NCBI RefSeq assembly: GCF_030406405.1
Contig: NZ_JAUEPL010000037.1
Coordinates: forward strand, 1-64,000
Length of the DNA: 64,000 nt
Origin: Streptomyces ficellus
Lineage (GTDB): Bacteria > Actinomycetota > Actinomycetes > Streptomycetales > Streptomycetaceae
Direction: 5' to 3'
The notes beneath the pieces were generated by a model. It ran no database searches, had not been told where the DNA came from, and saw only the letters and a program-made list of their open reading frames with translations. The position numbers and the translations under genes are program-made. Below, piece after piece: positions 61,444-64,000 of the stretch. How positions within the stretch are numbered: the stretch's first letter is position 1; each line of letters opens with the position of its first letter.

Positions 61444-61740
61444 ATGACCGTGCTGCACACCCCCGCCACCGACAGGACCGGCGCCCGCACCGACGAGGCC
61501 GCGCACGTCATCACCGGCGCGCGTGAGCGCATCGACGCGCTCGACGACCGGATCATCGGTCTGATCCAGGAACGGGTGGCCGTCTCGGCCGTCATCCAGG
61601 AGGCCCGGATCGCCTCCGGTGGGCGGCGCGTGAACCTGGCGCGCGAGATGGAGGTGCTGGCCCACTACAGGGACGCGCTGGGCAAGCCGGGCACCTCGCT
61701 GGCGATGACGATGCTGGAGCTGTGCCGCGGCCGCGTCTGA
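61444..61740 (+). CDS. Small AroQ-type chorismate mutase
   Basis: 98 residues. Single AroQ-class domain: ITGARERIDALDDRIIGLIQERVAVSAVIQEARIASGG (read in parts: RERIDALDDRIIGLIQER with the substrate Arg, then VIQEARIASGGRRVNLARE with Lys replaced by the equivalent Arg). The C-terminal helix is TSLAMTMLELCRGRV. It converts chorismate to prephenate for Phe and Tyr synthesis. Ribosome site GAGGAG before ATG 61444. It lacks a signal peptide, so it is the cytoplasmic type. Confidence 0.92.
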   Translation: MTVLHTPATDRTGARTDEAAHVITGARERIDALDDRIIGLIQERVAVSAVIQEARIASGGRRVNLAREMEVLAHYRDALGKPGTSLAMTMLELCRGRV

Positions 61741-61999
61741 GGCGCCCGGCGCGCCGGCGCTCCGGACGCTCCAGACGCGTCCGGCGCATCTACGTTCGGG
61801 CGCGCTCTCACCCGTACGGCGCGTGACCGCTCCCGTACGGCTTCGTTGGTACCGATGTCCGTGTCAGCCAGGGGCGGGCCGAGAAAACCACGCGTGGCTC
61901 CGCTGGGGCGTGTGGCGTACCTCTTCGGGTACGTCGTGGGACCTCGCCCCAGCGTGCGTGACCGGACGGCAGGGGACAGCAGCCCGGTCACCCGAAAAG

Positions 62000-62033
62000 G
62001 CGGTCGGCTCCGGGGACGCCCGGAGCCGACCGC
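62000..62033 (-). terminator. Minus-strand terminator hairpin
   Basis: GCGGTCGGCTCCGGG (62000-62014) and CCCGGAGCCGACCGC (62019-62033) pair perfectly with a 4-base loop; on the minus strand CCTTTTC follows. There is no obvious minus-strand gene immediately upstream of it, since the LAxTG gene already has its own terminator. Confidence 0.75.
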
Positions 62034-62245
62034 ATCCGGTCCAGACGGTTGCGTCCTCCACGACCGTCCAGCACGATGCAGGACAAGCCCCGTCCTCTCC
62101 GTACATACAGCCGCAACGCCGTACCGCCAAAGGTCCACACCACGGTGTCGGCCGCACCCCACCGACCTGCCACCCCGAGCGGCGCACTCCCCCCGGCGCC
62201 GCCTCCCTCGGCACCGGCGCTGCCCTGACGCCGGTGCTGACGGCC

Positions 62246-62279
62246 AAGGGCCCCGCGGAAGGGTTTCCGCGGGGCCCTT
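62246..62279 (-). terminator. Terminator of the LAxTG surface-protein gene
   Basis: AAGGGCCCCGCGGAA (62246-62260) pairs perfectly with TTCCGCGGGGCCCTT (62265-62279), 4-base loop, 18 bp beyond the stop codon. Confidence 0.85.
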
Positions 62280-62297
62280 GTTCTGTGTGCGGTGCCG

Positions 62298-63950
62298 TCA
62301 GGCGCGGGAGCGGCGGCGGGCAAGGGTGACGAACGCGGCGCCCGCGGCGAGCAGGGCGGCGGCGCCGACCGCGATCGGGAGGGCGGAGGAGCCGGTGTCG
62401 GCGAGGCCGCCGCCGGTGTGGCTGGTCGGGGTCGAGCCGCCGGTGGCGCCCGTGGCGCCGGTCGTTCCGGTGGTGGACGTGGAGCCGGTGGTGGTGGCCG
62501 TACCGCCGCTCGTCGTGGAGCCGCCGGTCGCCGCCGTGCCGCCCGTTCCGCCCGTGGTGTCCGTGCCGGAGGTTTTCGGGTTGAGGACCAGCTGGGCCGT
62601 GTTGTTGGCGGACTTCACGTCGAAGCCGAGCTCCGGGCGGTTGAGGAACACGTTGCGTACGGTCACCGCGCCCCTGGCTCCCTCACTCACCACCTTGTCG
62701 ATCCTCAGCTCGAAGGGCAGCGCGAAGTCATCGTCCTCGTAGACCCGGATCGGTGTGTCGCACGCGTAGCGCGGCGCGCCGAGCTCTTCCTCGCGGTGCT
62801 TGCCGTCCGCGGTGAGCGACTGGCAGTGGGCCGGCTTCCTGGTGACCGTGGCCCCCTGGGGGATGGTCACGTCGACGGTGGCGACGGGCTCGCCGGAGCG
62901 GATGTTGCCGATCCAGGCCGGGCCGTTGTTGCGGAAGCCGACCGTGGCCTCCACCGTCGTACCGGCCGCCGCCGTCAGCGAGGCGCCGTACGCGGCGAAG
63001 TCGGCGGTGTTGTCGGCGCGCAGGTCGAACTCCTGCTGGTTGTTCCACGGGTCGAGGTCCGCCGCGCGGGCGGCGGTGGGTGCCTTCTTCAGGGTGAGCC
63101 GGGGACCGGCGCCCTTGGCGAGCGCGCGCGAGCCGCTCCGCTCCTCGATGCGGTGGATGAAGGACTCGGTGTACGCGTGGCCGGCGGCCTTCAGGCCGAT
63201 GGGCTCGGCCAGCGTGTAGGTGGCGCCGGGCTCGTACGTACCGGGGAAGCCGCATACCGCCTTGGTCCACCCCTTGGTCTCGGTGTACTCGCAGTTGGTG
63301 TACCGCCGCGTGTGGTCGAGGCCGTGCGAGCTCATCAGGGTGAGGCGGACGCCATCGGCGGCGGACGTGCCGGTGTTGGAGAAGGTGATCGGGGCGGGCT
63401 GCACCTCGCCGGGCTTCACCTCGCGCTTGAGGTCGAGCGGGTGCATCACGAGGTCGGGGCCGCCGACGGTGACGCTGCTCGTGAACGGAGTGAAGGTCGC
63501 GCCGTGCGCCGTGCCGGTGACCTCGATGTCGCCGGTGGCGCCGGTCTTGCTGTCCTTGGCCGCGGTGATCTTCAGCTGGGCGACGCTGTTGAGGCCCGGT
63601 GGGATACCGAAGGGGTCGGTGCAGGTGCCGGTGGTGCCGGTGAGGGTGCAGTGGGAGCTGCCGGTCTGGCCGAACGTGACGTCGGCGACGCCCGTGAGGC
63701 CGCTCAGGTCGAAGGTGACGGTGTACTCGCCGTCGAAGCCGCCGTTCTCCTGGTCCTCGCTCGGGTTGTTCACCGTGACGTCGAGGGTGGTGCTCTGCGG
63801 CTCGCCGCTGTCCGGGTAGGGCCGCAGGCCCACTTCGGCGGGGCCGTCGAGGGTGAACACCGGTTCCCCGGCGGCGTACGCGGGGGCGGTGCTCAGAACG
63901 ACACCGGTGAGCAGCCCGGCGGCGGCGAGGGAGGAGGAAAGGCGTCTCAT
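62298..63950 (-). CDS. Cell-wall-anchored surface protein with LAxTG sorting signal
   Basis: 550 residues from ATG 63950. Signal peptide about 1-27 (PAYA-AGE). Several Ig-like/DUF11-type beta domains follow (TLDVTVNNPSEDQ, ITFSNTGTSAADGVRLTLMS, VEATVGFRNNGPAWIG), with cysteine pairs around residues 102-111 and 225-237. A Thr/Gly/Ser-rich stalk (about 465-515) leads to LADTG, a hydrophobic helix and RRRSRA. LAxTG is the class E sortase signal of streptomycetes, as in long chaplins, so the protein is covalently attached to the wall. No sortase gene is in the window. Confidence 0.88.
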   Translation of the reverse strand: MRRLSSSLAAAGLLTGVVLSTAPAYAAGEPVFTLDGPAEVGLRPYPDSGEPQSTTLDVTVNNPSEDQENGGFDGEYTVTFDLSGLTGVADVTFGQTGSSHCTLTGTTGTCTDPFGIPPGLNSVAQLKITAAKDSKTGATGDIEVTGTAHGATFTPFTSSVTVGGPDLVMHPLDLKREVKPGEVQPAPITFSNTGTSAADGVRLTLMSSHGLDHTRRYTNCEYTETKGWTKAVCGFPGTYEPGATYTLAEPIGLKAAGHAYTESFIHRIEERSGSRALAKGAGPRLTLKKAPTAARAADLDPWNNQQEFDLRADNTADFAAYGASLTAAAGTTVEATVGFRNNGPAWIGNIRSGEPVATVDVTIPQGATVTRKPAHCQSLTADGKHREEELGAPRYACDTPIRVYEDDDFALPFELRIDKVVSEGARGAVTVRNVFLNRPELGFDVKSANNTAQLVLNPKTSGTDTTGGTGGTAATGGSTTSGGTATTTGSTSTTGTTGATGATGGSTPTSHTGGGLADTGSSALPIAVGAAALLAAGAAFVTLARRRSRA

Positions 63951-64000
63951 CAAGGGACCTCAGCGGGGATGGGCGATGTACGGCGTGACGACGGGAGCAC

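Larger units (their letters stand above)
61741..62297. other. 557-bp intergenic region with hairpins
   Basis: No protein gene is convincing on either strand, although several open frames exist. It holds a nested dyad (GCTGGGGCG 61902-61910 with CGCCCCAGC 61945-61953, enclosing CGTACC/GGTACG). It also holds a perfect 15-bp stem with T-tract on the minus strand (62000-62033) and the terminator of the LAxTG gene (62246-62279). A small non-coding RNA on the minus strand is possible. Confidence 0.5.

Noticed and set aside
61462..61475. CACCGACA (reverse of the damage core) at the start of the chorismate mutase gene
   Set aside because: It lies inside the coding region, reads away from the gene and has no -10 element.
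61846..62323. Open frames on both strands in the 61.8-62.3 kb gap
   Set aside because: They run through perfect terminator hairpins and have no ribosome site or domain; an RNA or nothing is more likely.

Overview
The window is a chromosomal core segment of a Streptomyces-type actinomycete. The evidence is very high GC, strong third-position GC bias, frequent GTG (and one likely TTG) starts, ATGA overlaps, mycothiol-type and sortase-E-type proteins, and a c-di-AMP riboswitch in front of an NlpC/P60 hydrolase. It holds about 51 protein genes, one leader-peptide ORF and several regulatory RNAs or promoters. I see no tRNA, rRNA, IS element, prophage or CRISPR array. The left edge cuts a MocR-type regulator. 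One gene (57675-58876) carries an apparent frameshift.

Layout. 1-2.8 kb: truncated MocR regulator, AhpD-like protein, a maleylpyruvate-isomerase-like/GNAT fusion and a DinB-like protein. 2.9-8.2 kb: two consecutive SpoIIE-type phosphatases (regulatory signalling). 8.3-15.7 kb: a five-gene minus-strand operon for choline oxidation (betB, betA) and betaine/choline ABC uptake. 16-31.5 kb: core metabolism (mdh, icd, folD, purH, purN, sucD, sucC) mixed with membrane proteins and a helix-turn-helix/sigma-like/membrane hybrid. 31.9-33.8 kb: two secreted proteins of unknown function, one built from 11-residue repeats.

33.9-42.4 kb is the most interesting part. It holds two divergent operons, MoxR ATPase-DUF5682-vWA (minus) and SWIM zinc finger-DUF5691 (plus), with an MmpS-like lipoprotein gene between them. 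Both operons start from sequences resembling the LexA-independent DNA-damage promoter of actinobacteria (RecA-NDp/PafBC, TTGTCRGTG-N8-TANNNT). The helicase gene pcrA, further right, carries a third copy immediately before its start codon. I infer a DNA-damage-inducible ATPase/vWA/TraB-like module whose function is not established.

42.9-64 kb: orphan icmB (small subunit of isobutyryl-CoA mutase), a lipase-like hydrolase, an M23 peptidase, pcrA, two paralogous NlpC/P60 hydrolases (the first behind a c-di-AMP riboswitch), a membrane esterase, a PspC-kinase/LuxR-regulator pair divergent from a PspC-domain membrane protein, DoxX, a frameshifted membrane gene, a DUF985 cupin, guaA, a small chorismate mutase preceded by a leader peptide plus terminator (probable attenuator), and a cell-wall-anchored LAxTG protein. 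Minisatellite-like in-frame repeats recur in several genes, and long perfect hairpins close most convergent gene pairs.
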